Below are positions 56,229 through 64,000 of a stretch of 64,000 nt of DNA, in pieces. The DNA is from Mycobacterium spongiae (GTDB lineage: Bacteria; Actinomycetota; Actinomycetes; Mycobacteriales; Mycobacteriaceae). Within the stretch, counting starts at the first letter, position 1. Each line of letters starts with the position of its first letter. A program made the translations under genes and the position numbers. The stretch is taken from the NCBI RefSeq assembly GCF_018278905.1, contig NZ_CP046600.1, positions 5,456,001 to 5,520,000 on the forward strand, given 5' to 3'. The notes under the pieces are model-generated. The model was not told where the DNA came from, made no database searches, and saw only the letters and a program-made list of their open reading frames with translations.

Positions 56229-57350
56229 ATGATCACCATGTTGTGGCACGCAATGCCCCCGGAGCTGAACACCGCGCGGCTGATGGCCGGCGCGGGTCCG
56301 GCCCCGATGCTGGCAGCGGCTGCTGGGTGGGAGGCGTTCGCGCTGGCTCTGGATGGTCAGGCCGTCGAGTTGGCCGCGCGACTGAACTCACTTGGCGAGG
56401 CGTGGACTGGCGGCGGCAGCGACAAGGCGATTGCCGCTGCCCTGCCCATGGTCACCTGGCTGCAAACCGCATCAGCGCAAGCGAAGATGCGCGGGATGCA
56501 GGCGATCGCACAAGCCGGCGCTTACTCGCAGGCGATGGCAACGACACCGTCGCTGCCGGAGATCGCCGCTAACCACATCACACATGCGGTCCTTACCGCC
56601 ACCAACTTTTTCGGCATCAACACCGTGCCGATTGCCTTCAACGAAATCGACTATTTCGTCCGTATGTGGACCCAGGCCGCCTTGGCCATGGACGTCTACC
56701 AGGCCGAGACCACTATCAACACCATGTTCGACAAGCTCGAGCCGATGACGGCCATCCTTGACCCCGGGTCAGCCCAGGCGATGCCATCGAACTCGATGCT
56801 GGGGGTGGCGTCCCGAGTCACCGGCGTGCCCGCTGAACAACTCCAGCAGACGGCAAGGCAGGTCGTGGAGATGGGCGGCCCCATGCAGCAGCTGACCCAG
56901 CCGATGCAACAGGCCTCGTCGCTGCTAGGCCAGACCGGCGGCGCCGGCGGCCCCGGCCAAGCCCTCGCCGACGAGGAGGCCGCCCAGATGGGCCTGGTCG
57001 GGACCAGCCCGCTCTCGAACCACCCGTTGGCGGGCGGCTCGGGCCCGGGGTTGGGCTCGGGTCTGCTACGCGCCGAGTCGCTGCCCGGTGCAGGCGGTTC
57101 GTTGGCCCGCACGCCGATGATGACCCAGCTGATCGAAAAGCCGGCCGGCCCCTCGATGGTGCCCGCGGGAGCCAGCGCCGGATCGTCGGTGGCAGGAGGC
57201 GCCGCCCCGGTCGGTGGCGCCATGGGCCAGGGCGCACAATCCGGCGGCTCGTCCCGGCCTGGCCTGGCGGCACCGGCGCCCTTAAGCCAGGAACGAGACG
57301 AGAACGACTCGGACCTCGGGGACCACTGGGACGACGAGGACGACTGGTGA
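56229..57350 (+). CDS. PPE68: PPE68
   Basis: 373 residues. The N-terminal PPE domain (about 175 residues) starts [20 protein letters not shown] with the Pro-Pro-Glu motif at residues 7-9 and contains the WTGGGSDKA turn. The C-terminal region is Gly/Ser/Pro rich and ends with an acidic run (DDEDDW). In M. tuberculosis PPE68 interacts with EsxA/EsxB and limits ESX-1 secretion. It normally forms a helical pair with PE35, which here has lost part of its pairing helices. Confidence 0.95.
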   Translation: MITMLWHAMPPELNTARLMAGAGPAPMLAAAAGWEAFALALDGQAVELAARLNSLGEAWTGGGSDKAIAAALPMVTWLQTASAQAKMRGMQAIAQAGAYSQAMATTPSLPEIAANHITHAVLTATNFFGINTVPIAFNEIDYFVRMWTQAALAMDVYQAETTINTMFDKLEPMTAILDPGSAQAMPSNSMLGVASRVTGVPAEQLQQTARQVVEMGGPMQQLTQPMQQASSLLGQTGGAGGPGQALADEEAAQMGLVGTSPLSNHPLAGGSGPGLGSGLLRAESLPGAGGSLARTPMMTQLIEKPAGPSMVPAGASAGSSVAGGAAPVGGAMGQGAQSGGSSRPGLAAPAPLSQERDENDSDLGDHWDDEDDW

Positions 57351-57444
57351 TCCCCCACCGTGACAACAGACTTCCCGGCCAGCCGGGCCGGAAGACTTGC
57401 CAGCATCTTGGCGAGGAACGGAAAGAGAGAGAAAGTAGTCCAGC

Positions 57445-57747
57445 ATGGCAGAGATGAGGACCGATGCCGCTACCCTCGCGCAGGAGGCAGGTAATTTCGA
57501 GCGGATTTCCGGTGATCTGAAGACCCAGATCGACCAGGTGCAGTCGCTGGCAGACCAGACATCGACCCAGTGGCGCGGCGGCGCGGGCGATGCCGCGCGG
57601 GCGGCAGTGCTGCGTTTCCAGGAAGCGGCCAATAAGCAAAAGACGGAACTCGACGAAATCTCGGCGAGTATCCGGCAGGCCGGCGTCCAATACTCAAGGG
57701 CCGATGACGAGCAGCAGCAGGCGCTGTCGTCGCAAATGGGCTTCTAG
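57445..57747 (+). CDS. esxB: WXG100 protein EsxB (CFP-10)
   Basis: 100 residues. It forms the helical hairpin dimer with EsxA. The turn is STQWRGGAGDA (WxG), and the C-terminal export signal is GVQYSRADDEQQQ (YxxxD), followed by the flexible ALSSQMGF end that binds EccCb1. GAGAGAGAAAG lies upstream. Most differences from M. tuberculosis CFP-10 lie in the first half; the C-terminal recognition sequence is almost unchanged. Confidence 0.98.
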   Translation: MAEMRTDAATLAQEAGNFERISGDLKTQIDQVQSLADQTSTQWRGGAGDAARAAVLRFQEAANKQKTELDEISASIRQAGVQYSRADDEQQQALSSQMGF

Positions 57748-57779
57748 AACCCAAATACTAGAAAGAAACGGAGCAAAAC

Positions 57780-58070
57780 ATGACAGAGATGCAGTATAAC
57801 TTCGCGGCCATTGAGGCCACAGCGAGCGCAATCCAGGGAAATTCCACCACCATTGGCAGTCTTCTTGATGAGGGCAAGCAGTCCCTGACTAAACTCGCGG
57901 CAGCTTGGGGCGGTAGCGGTTCCGAGTCCTACCAGGGCATCCAGCGGAAATGGGATGCCACCGCCCAGGAGCTAAACAACTCCCTGGTGAACTTGGCGCG
58001 CGCAATTGGTGAAGCGGGTCAGTCGATGGCCGCAACGGAAGGCAACGTCACCGGACTGTTCTCCGGGTAG
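57780..58070 (+). CDS. esxA: WXG100 protein EsxA (ESAT-6)
   Basis: 96 residues. It is the partner of EsxB and the main ESX-1 effector, implicated in phagosomal membrane damage. The turn [11 protein letters not shown] keeps WxG. About twenty positions differ from M. tuberculosis EsxA, among them W6 to Y and a C-terminus FSG instead of FA. The block [20 protein letters not shown] is unchanged. AGAAAGAAACGGAG lies before the ATG. It follows esxB by 32 bases. Confidence 0.98.
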   Translation: MTEMQYNFAAIEATASAIQGNSTTIGSLLDEGKQSLTKLAAAWGGSGSESYQGIQRKWDATAQELNNSLVNLARAIGEAGQSMAATEGNVTGLFSG

Positions 58071-58096
58071 ATCACCGCTGCGCGTAGAATAATCAA

Positions 58097-58148
58097 GCAC
58101 GAGATCGGGCGAGTTCAACCACACGGGGGATCTCGCTCTTTCTCGTGC
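58097..58148. terminator. Inverted repeat between esxA and espI
   Basis: GCACGAGA (58097-58104) pairs with TCTCGTGC (58141-58148), and inside it GCGAG (58109-58113) pairs with CTCGC (58132-58136). Together they make a two-part stem with an 18-base loop, 26 bases after the esxA stop. It has no following T-run (only a CTCTTTCTC stretch inside the arm), so it is either a mycobacterial-type terminator without T-tail or an mRNA-stabilising/processing hairpin that sets esxBA apart from espI. Confidence 0.55.
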
Positions 58149-58181
58149 CTAGTTCTATGCACGAACTTCTGAGAGGTTCTG

Positions 58182-60422
58182 ATGGCGGCCGATTATGACA
58201 AGCTCTTTCGGTCAGCCGAGGGTATGGAGCCTCCCGACGATGAGCTTGCATTGACGGACTACGACGCCGATCCCTCGTATCCGCCACCGCCGCCACCGGC
58301 TGACACAACTGAGCCAAACGGCCAGAATCCGCCCCCGGGGCCGATCGAGCCGACCAACTGGCCGCAGCAGTTTCCGGAACTCTCAACCGAACCCGCACCC
58401 CCATCGCCAGAATCTCCACCGGCGCCACCGGAACCACCACCATTCCCCGAGGAGTCCGCCGGACCCGCGTCGGCTCCGATGCCGGCGAGCGGCGCTTCCG
58501 CCGCGCCAACAAAACCACCCGGCCCACCCATGCCCATCGGCGGACCGCCGCCGGCACCACCCACACCGCCCCCACCGCCCCCACCGCCCATGCCCATCGA
58601 TGAACCGCCAGCGGCGCCTCCCGCACCGCCTCCGCCCCAGGCGTCCACCGAACCGCCGCCGGCACCGCCCACACCACCCCCACCGCTCATGCCCATCGAC
58701 GCGCGCCGAACCTCGACCGAACCAGCATCGGCGCCAATGCCGGCCAGCGGCGCTTCCGCCGCGCCAACAAGACCGACCGGCCCACCCATGCCTATCGGCG
58801 GACCGCCGCCGGCACCCCCCACACCGCCCACACCGCCCCCACCGCCCATGCCCATTGCCGGACTCCCAACGGCTCCGCCCGAACCGCCGGCGCCCCCCAC
58901 GACCAACCGACCCCCCTCACCGCCGGTCAACCCGCCGACAGGGCGGATCCCCGTCGAGTCCCCGCCCGAAGGGCCGCCGACGGCGATACCGACCAACGGA
59001 CCCGCTTCGGGGCCAACCAAACCACCGCCACCCCCAGGCGTGGCCGGCGCACCGGGACCACGACCGCAGACGCCACCCGATCCACGCCGTCGCCGCGCGC
59101 GGCCCGACGGGTCCCAGCGACCGACACCACCATCGCCCGAACCACCAACTCAGCCTCCGGCACACCCTCGACGCGCGCGCCGAGCTCATCGCTATCGCGA
59201 GGGCGCCGAAGATGCCAACGATGCACTCGGATGGTCCGTCCCATCGCGTCCGCGCACTGATGAAACACGGCCGGCCCCCAACGTCCCCAATCCCACGGCC
59301 AGGGCGCCGGTAGTGCCGTCGCCATCCAGTGAATCCGACCTGGCTTCGCCCGCCGAACCCAGAACAGTGGCAATCGCAGCGCCGGCCGAAACTCGCCCCG
59401 ATCGCAGCAGCGGACGCAAGCGACGCGCAGGAAAGGCGGCCCCTGCTCAGCGACCCGCCACCGGCGACGAACCCGACACTCGCCGCGCCCAGGGCAGCGC
59501 ACCTTCCGCCGGCGAGCGGCGAAAGGCGAAGAAGCCGGCCAAACCGGTGTCGAAACGCGGTTGGCGACGTTGGGTCCGTACGTTCACCCGGATCAACCTT
59601 GGCCTCTCGCCCGACGAGCGATACGAGCTCGACCTACGCATGCGAATAAGCCGCAGCCCCCGCGGGTCGTATCAGATTGCCGTGCTGGGTCTCAAAGGTG
59701 GCGCGGGCAAGACCACCACGACGGTCACCTTGGGCACCACGTTGGCGCAGGTGCGGGGTGACCGAATTCTGGTCCTCGATGCGGATCCGGGCTGCGGAAA
59801 TCTCGCTGATCGGGCGGGCCGTTCTTCGGCGTCCTCGATCGCAGATCTGCTGGCGGACAGACACCTGACGCACTACAACGATGTCCGCGCACACACCAGC
59901 GTCAACGCCGCGAATCTCGAAGTACTGCCGGCAGCCGAATACAGCGTGGCCCAGCGCGGGCTCAACGGCGACGACATGCGCGTCGCCGCCGATACGGTGT
60001 CAAAGTTCTACAACCTCGTCTTGGCCGACTGCGGAGCGGGTCTCTTCGACCCGGTAACAGGCAGCGTGCTCGCATCCGCGTCTGCGCTCGTGATCGTCAC
60101 CAACGTGTCGGTCGATAGCGGGCGGCAAACGGCGATCGCGCTGGATTGGCTGCGCAACAACGGACGCCAGGATCTGCTCCGCCGCGCCTGCGTGGTGATC
60201 AACCATGTGACACCGACCGAAACCAACATCTCGGCAAAACAATTGATGCGGCAGTTCGAACAGCACGTGCAGCCAGGCCGCCTTGTGGTCCTGCCTTGGG
60301 ACAGCCACATCGCGGCCGCAACTGAGATTGAATTCGACCTGCTCGACGCCGTCTACCAGCGGCGGATTCTCGAGCTGGCCGCGGCTCTATCCGACGATTT
60401 TGAAAGGGCTGGACGCCGTTGA
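58182..60422 (+). CDS. espI: EspI, proline-rich ParA/MinD-like ATPase
   Basis: 746 residues (M. tuberculosis about 666 from memory). Residues 25-330 are Pro-rich, with a duplicated 86-residue unit beginning PASAPMPASGASAAPT. A basic linker leads to the P-loop domain: VLGLKGGAGKTTTTVTLG (Walker A), ILVLDADPGCGNLAD, LVLADCGAGLFD and VVINHVTPTE. In M. tuberculosis EspI down-regulates ESX-1 when ATP is low. GAGAGG precedes the ATG. The stop overlaps the TTG of eccD1. Confidence 0.94.
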   Translation: MAADYDKLFRSAEGMEPPDDELALTDYDADPSYPPPPPPADTTEPNGQNPPPGPIEPTNWPQQFPELSTEPAPPSPESPPAPPEPPPFPEESAGPASAPMPASGASAAPTKPPGPPMPIGGPPPAPPTPPPPPPPPMPIDEPPAAPPAPPPPQASTEPPPAPPTPPPPLMPIDARRTSTEPASAPMPASGASAAPTRPTGPPMPIGGPPPAPPTPPTPPPPPMPIAGLPTAPPEPPAPPTTNRPPSPPVNPPTGRIPVESPPEGPPTAIPTNGPASGPTKPPPPPGVAGAPGPRPQTPPDPRRRRARPDGSQRPTPPSPEPPTQPPAHPRRARRAHRYREGAEDANDALGWSVPSRPRTDETRPAPNVPNPTARAPVVPSPSSESDLASPAEPRTVAIAAPAETRPDRSSGRKRRAGKAAPAQRPATGDEPDTRRAQGSAPSAGERRKAKKPAKPVSKRGWRRWVRTFTRINLGLSPDERYELDLRMRISRSPRGSYQIAVLGLKGGAGKTTTTVTLGTTLAQVRGDRILVLDADPGCGNLADRAGRSSASSIADLLADRHLTHYNDVRAHTSVNAANLEVLPAAEYSVAQRGLNGDDMRVAADTVSKFYNLVLADCGAGLFDPVTGSVLASASALVIVTNVSVDSGRQTAIALDWLRNNGRQDLLRRACVVINHVTPTETNISAKQLMRQFEQHVQPGRLVVLPWDSHIAAATEIEFDLLDAVYQRRILELAAALSDDFERAGRR

Positions 60423-61954
60423 GCGCACCTGTTGCCGTTGCTGGCTCGACCGCTGCGGGGACCAGTCCCGCACGACCCGCGACCACCCGCGTGACAATCC
60501 TTACCGGAAAGCGGATGACCGATTTGGTGCTGCCGGCCGCGGCGCCCATGGAAACGTATATCGACGAGACCGTCGCTGTCCTCGCCGATCTGCTCGAAGA
60601 TACCCCGCCAGATGTCCTCGCCGGCTTCGACTTTTCCGCGCAGGGCGTGTGGACCTTCGCCCGGCCCGGATCTCCACCGCTGAAGCTTGACCAGTCACTA
60701 GACGATGCCGGGATTGTCGACGGATCCTTGCTCACGCTGGTGTCGGCAAGCCGGACAGAGCGCTATCGGCCACTCGTCGAGGACGTCATCGACGCGGTCG
60801 CAGTACTCGACGAATCGCCGGAGTTCGACCGCCCCGCACTGGAGCGCTTTATCGAAGTGGCAATCCCGGTGTTGGCTATACCGGTCCTGCTGGTAGCGAT
60901 TCGCGCGTGGTGGGAGACCGGGCGCAGCTTGTTCTGGCCACTGGCGATCGGCATCGTGGGCATCACTTTCCTGGCTGGCAGTTACGCAGCAAACAGGTTC
61001 TACAAGAGGGAGACCCTTGCCGCGTCCCTGCTGATCACGGCCTACACCGTGATCGTGGCCGCAACAGCGATAACCATCCCGCTGCCGCGTGGGGTTAACT
61101 CGTGGGGCCCGCCGCAACTTGCCGGTGCCGCCACCGCGATCCTGTTCTTGGCGCTGATGACGCGCGGGGGCCCCCTGAGACGTCATGAGTTGGCTTCGTT
61201 CGTCAGGGTTACCGCGATCGCGGTGATCGCGGCAGCGATCGCCTTCGGCTACGGTTACCAGGAGTGGGTGCCCGCAGGAGCGATTGCGTTTGGGCTGTTC
61301 ATCGTGACGAATGCGGCCAAGCTGACCGTCGCGGTGGCGCGGATCGCGCTGCCGCCGATTCCCGTTCCCGGCGAGACCGTCGACAACGAGGAACTGCTCG
61401 ATCCCGTCGCGACCGACCAGGCCACTGGCGATGAAACGCCGACCTGGCAGGCCATTATTGCTTCGGTGCCCGAGTCCGCGGTTCGGCTTACCGAGCGCAG
61501 CAGACTGGCCAAGCAACTGCTGATCGGGTATGTCTCCGCAGGCACCCTGATTCTTGCTATGGGGGCGATCGCAGTCTTGGTCCAAGGCCACTTCTTCGTG
61601 CACAGCCTGGTGGTGGCGTTGCTGATCGCGGTGATATGCGGTTTTCGATCGCGGCTTTACGCAGAGCGTTGGTGCGCGTGGGCTTTGCTGACAGCGACCG
61701 TCGCCATACCCACAGGTGTCGTTGTCAGGCTCAGCCTTTGGTTCCCGAATTACGCGTGGATAATGCTGACTATCCACCTCGTGGCAGCTGTAGTGGCACT
61801 GGTGATAATCGGATCAATGGCTGGGGTTCGCCGGATCTCTCCAGTGGCGAAACGGATGCTCGAGCTCGTCGACGGCGCGATGGTCGCGTCGATCATTCCG
61901 CTGCTGCTGTGGATCACCGGCATCTACGACACGGTGCGAAATATCCGATTCTGA
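60419..61954 (+). CDS. eccD1: ESX-1 membrane core protein EccD1
   Basis: 511 residues, as in M. tuberculosis. The N-terminal ubiquitin-like domain (residues 20-110, TRVTILTGKRMTDLVLP) is followed by about eleven membrane helices, such as LALMTRGG-flanked and VIIGSMAGV-flanked segments. EccD forms the lipid-filled vestibule of the secretion pore as a dimer in each protomer. The TTG start overlaps the espI stop (TTGA), so translation is coupled. Confidence 0.96.
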   Translation: MSAPVAVAGSTAAGTSPARPATTRVTILTGKRMTDLVLPAAAPMETYIDETVAVLADLLEDTPPDVLAGFDFSAQGVWTFARPGSPPLKLDQSLDDAGIVDGSLLTLVSASRTERYRPLVEDVIDAVAVLDESPEFDRPALERFIEVAIPVLAIPVLLVAIRAWWETGRSLFWPLAIGIVGITFLAGSYAANRFYKRETLAASLLITAYTVIVAATAITIPLPRGVNSWGPPQLAGAATAILFLALMTRGGPLRRHELASFVRVTAIAVIAAAIAFGYGYQEWVPAGAIAFGLFIVTNAAKLTVAVARIALPPIPVPGETVDNEELLDPVATDQATGDETPTWQAIIASVPESAVRLTERSRLAKQLLIGYVSAGTLILAMGAIAVLVQGHFFVHSLVVALLIAVICGFRSRLYAERWCAWALLTATVAIPTGVVVRLSLWFPNYAWIMLTIHLVAAVVALVIIGSMAGVRRISPVAKRMLELVDGAMVASIIPLLLWITGIYDTVRNIRF

Positions 61955-62073
61955 GATATCGCTGTTCGGGGCTCATCCAGCGGGCCATTGGCAGTCTGCC
62001 AAATTGACGCAGTTCGGGCTCGCGAGGTCGGGTAAAATTTGCTGAATGGGAATCGTCGAGACGGGATCCAGTC

Positions 62074-62841
62074 ATGGTTGAGCCACTCGCCGTCGATCCT
62101 GCTCGTCTTGGTGCCGCAGGGTCCCAGCTTGCCGGACTCGTATTCCCGGCGCCTCCGCCACCCCTCGCGGCCGGCGGAGGTGATGTGGTGTCGGCGGCGA
62201 TCAACGAGACCATGCCGGACATCGAATCGCTGGTGTCCGACGGCCTGCCGGGCGTGAAAGCCGCGTTGACGCGAACGGCGTCGAGCATGACCAACGCGGC
62301 GGACATCTACGCGAAGGCCGACCAGTCGCTCGGCGAAGCCTTGACGCAGTTCCAGTTCGGCTCCGGAGACCAAGCATCGGCCGCGGCAGCCGGGGCGGGA
62401 CAATCCGCCGCGCGCCATTTAAGCGCGCCTGCGGGGGCAGCCGCCCAGCTCGGTGAGGCGGTTGCCCCACAGGTTGCCGAGCTGACACCACGGGTCGCTG
62501 CGACGGTGCCGCAACTGGTTCAGCTCGCCCCGCATGCCGGTCAATTCGCTCAACAGGCGTCTCCGATCGTCCAGACGATTAGCCAGACAGCGCAGCAAGC
62601 TGGCTCACAGGGCGGCGGCGCCATGCCCGCACAGCTGGCCGCCGACACCACGATGGATCAGCCGGCTCAGAGCGCGCGGTTGGTCGACGACACAACGCCG
62701 GTCGACGAGGGCTCGACCGATGATGAAGGCGGGGTCGCGGACGAAGCCGCCGCCGGCGACGGCGCCTTGGGGAGCGCACCCATTGACGATGCGGCCGGTG
62801 GTAGCGCACCGGCGGGTCCGCTCACTGTTCCAATCGTCTAG
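62074..62841 (+). CDS. espJ: ESX-1 secretion-associated protein EspJ
   Basis: 255 residues. The helical N-terminal domain is conserved (NETMPDIESLVSDGLPGVKA, then ADIYAKADQSLGEAL with YxxxD as YAKAD). A low-complexity Ala/Gln/Pro segment and an acidic Gly/Asp-rich tail follow. It is secreted or cell-wall associated through ESX-1. The ATG at 62074 is chosen because MVEPLAVDP aligns with the known start. It is slightly shorter than M. tuberculosis EspJ (280), the difference being in the tail. Confidence 0.93.
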   Translation: MVEPLAVDPARLGAAGSQLAGLVFPAPPPPLAAGGGDVVSAAINETMPDIESLVSDGLPGVKAALTRTASSMTNAADIYAKADQSLGEALTQFQFGSGDQASAAAAGAGQSAARHLSAPAGAAAQLGEAVAPQVAELTPRVAATVPQLVQLAPHAGQFAQQASPIVQTISQTAQQAGSQGGGAMPAQLAADTTMDQPAQSARLVDDTTPVDEGSTDDEGGVADEAAAGDGALGSAPIDDAAGGSAPAGPLTVPIV

Positions 62842-62908
62842 GCCGATCATCGTCTAGGCCGATCTAGGTCGGCGATTCTCGCGGTAAGCGGCGCGGCTGC
62901 TATTCGAC

Positions 62909-64000
62909 TCACGACGCTTCGGACAGGGCGCTGTCGAGCAGCCCGGCGACGTATCGCCAGTACAGCCAGTCGGCGACGGCCGCACGCTGCGCCTCCGGTT
63001 CGGTCGCAAGATGCGCCTGATGCAGGGCGATTTCTTGGGAGTGGAGAGCGTAGGCACGGAATGCCCGCAGGTGTGCGGCTTCGCGACCGGTCGCGGTGCT
63101 GGTCATCGGCTTCATCAGCTCGAACCACAGCATGTGACGTTCGTCGTCGGGGGCGTTGGCATCCGCCGGCGCGGGCGGGAGCAACTCGATCAAACGCGAA
63201 TCGCTAGTGTCCGCCAACTGAGCCGCCGCCGAAGGATCCACCACCTCCAGCCGGGAACGGCCGGTCATCTTGCCGCTTTCCGGGATGTCGTCGGGTTCCA
63301 GCACGATCTTGGCCGCGCCGGGATCGGATTGCGCCAACTGTTCCGCCGTACCGATCACCGCCCGCAGCTTGAGGTCGTGGAAAGCGGCCCAGCCCTGCAC
63401 GGCCAGCAACGGATAGGTGGCGCAGCGCGCCATTTCGTCGGCCGGAATCGCGTGATCGGCACTAGCCATATAGACCTTGTCCGGCAACTGCACCCCGTCG
63501 GGCAGATAGGCCAGACCATAGCTATTGGCGACGACGATCGAGCCGTCGGTGGTGACCGCGGTGATCCAGCAGAATCCGTAGTCGCCCTCGTCACCAATAT
63601 CGGGCGCGTTCAACGCCGCGGCGATGCGGCGCGCCAACCGCAGCGGATCAGCCTTGCCGCCTCGGCGGGTGGCGGCGGCAGCGGCGTCACGCGAGGCACG
63701 TGATGCCGACACCGGGACCACCGGCGTTGGCGTGACGGGATCCCCCGCCTCGGTTTGTTCGGGGCGATCGGTTGGTTCGGGCGAGCGAGGACTCGCCGGA
63801 GGCGCGGAGCGCACAGACGCCGCCCGCGTGGTCGGTGTCGATCCCTCGCTGCCGGATGACCCCAGCGGCGCACGCCCCGACGCCGCCCGCAACCCTGCGC
63901 CAGAGCCCGCGGCCGGTTGTGCACTTGGCTTCGCGCCCGTTGCCCCGGCCGCGGCGCCCGACGGTACCGCGGTCACCCCTCGCCCGGCGGCCGGCATCCC
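62909..64000 (-). CDS. espK: ESX-1 secretion-associated protein EspK (N-terminus beyond window)
   Basis: The frame is open to the right edge; the C-terminal 363 residues of a protein of about 730 are visible. A Gly/Ala/Pro-rich linker leads into a conserved C-terminal domain ([60 protein letters not shown]). EspK contacts EccCb1 and the ESX-1 substrate EspB. It is convergent with espJ. The N-terminal WxG/helical domain cannot be seen. Confidence 0.94.
   Translation of the reverse strand, partial: GMPAAGRGVTAVPSGAAAGATGAKPSAQPAAGSGAGLRAASGRAPLGSSGSEGSTPTTRAASVRSAPPASPRSPEPTDRPEQTEAGDPVTPTPVVPVSASRASRDAAAAATRRGGKADPLRLARRIAAALNAPDIGDEGDYGFCWITAVTTDGSIVVANSYGLAYLPDGVQLPDKVYMASADHAIPADEMARCATYPLLAVQGWAAFHDLKLRAVIGTAEQLAQSDPGAAKIVLEPDDIPESGKMTGRSRLEVVDPSAAAQLADTSDSRLIELLPPAPADANAPDDERHMLWFELMKPMTSTATGREAAHLRAFRAYALHSQEIALHQAHLATEPEAQRAAVADWLYWRYVAGLLDSALSEAS

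Noticed and set aside
58259..59020. Gly-rich minus-strand frame resembling a PGRS protein
   Set aside because: It is the reverse complement of the proline-rich arm of espI (Pro codons read as Gly codons), not a PE_PGRS gene.
1..64000. CRISPR arrays, rRNA or tRNA genes, insertion sequences
   Set aside because: No spacer-repeat array, rRNA block, tRNA cloverleaf with CCA-type end or transposase was found by eye; the only tandem array is the MIRU.

Overview
The window is chromosomal DNA of a slow-growing mycobacterium related to, but outside, the Mycobacterium tuberculosis complex. Gene order follows the M. tuberculosis H37Rv stretch from about Rv3812 to Rv3879c, compared here from memory. The proteins are close but clearly diverged: EsxA differs from the M. 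tuberculosis protein at roughly twenty positions. Several H37Rv segments are missing: the sulfolipid locus Rv3820c-Rv3828c, Rv3832c-Rv3833, the insertion sequence around Rv3844, and Rv3861. Some genes are present that I do not recall in H37Rv: a third-type DinB polymerase, a fourth PlsC-like acyltransferase, a secreted Cys-containing protein and an LLM-type oxidoreductase. I cannot name the species.

Layout. 1-7 kb: the end of a PE-type protein, a HAD phosphatase, three tandem lysophospholipid-type acyltransferases, and a divergent kinase / Rieske-metallohydrolase / small-protein operon. 7-15 kb: a phytoene-desaturase-like oxidoreductase and a TetR regulator with twin operators, serS, a septum-formation-like membrane protein, a metallopeptidase, a phosphoglycerate-mutase-like protein and pheA. 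15-23.5 kb: iron and oxidative-stress genes (IdeR boxes, a DUF2470 protein, an LCP protein, bfrB, glpQ1, sodA), then a UPF0016 transporter behind a yybP-ykoY manganese riboswitch. 23.5-30.5 kb: espR, an H-NS-like membrane protein, rraA, the ethA/ethR pair, dinB and the extra acyltransferase. 30.5-41 kb: a decayed region, a PHP-family protein, a direct-repeat-bounded insertion, an LLM oxidoreductase and gltBD. 41.8-64 kb: the ESX-1 type VII secretion locus with its border regulators.

ESX-1 is essentially complete: a MinD-like EspI paralogue, WhiB6, the Rv3863-like regulator, EspE, F, G1, H, EccA1, B1, Ca1, Cb1, PE35, PPE68, EsxB, EsxA, EspI, EccD1, EspJ and a right-truncated EspK. EccB/C/D form the membrane channel and ATPase, EccA1 and EspG1 are cytosolic chaperone factors, and EsxA/EsxB are the main substrates. 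EspR, encoded 20 kb upstream, and WhiB6 are the known activators of this system.

The items most worth a second look are these: (1) a four-unit 54-bp MIRU array between eccCa1 and eccCb1, in which every unit carries its own start, stop and ribosome site; (2) a PE35 that has lost much of the PE core and the Tyr of its YxxxD secretion signal; (3) a manganese riboswitch with a visible ribosome-site-sequestering alternative helix; (4) matched palindromic TetR operators; (5) a gene inserted between 54-bp direct repeats; (6) a DnaA-box cluster upstream of sodA; and (7) perfect inverted repeats before espE, before PE35 and after esxA.
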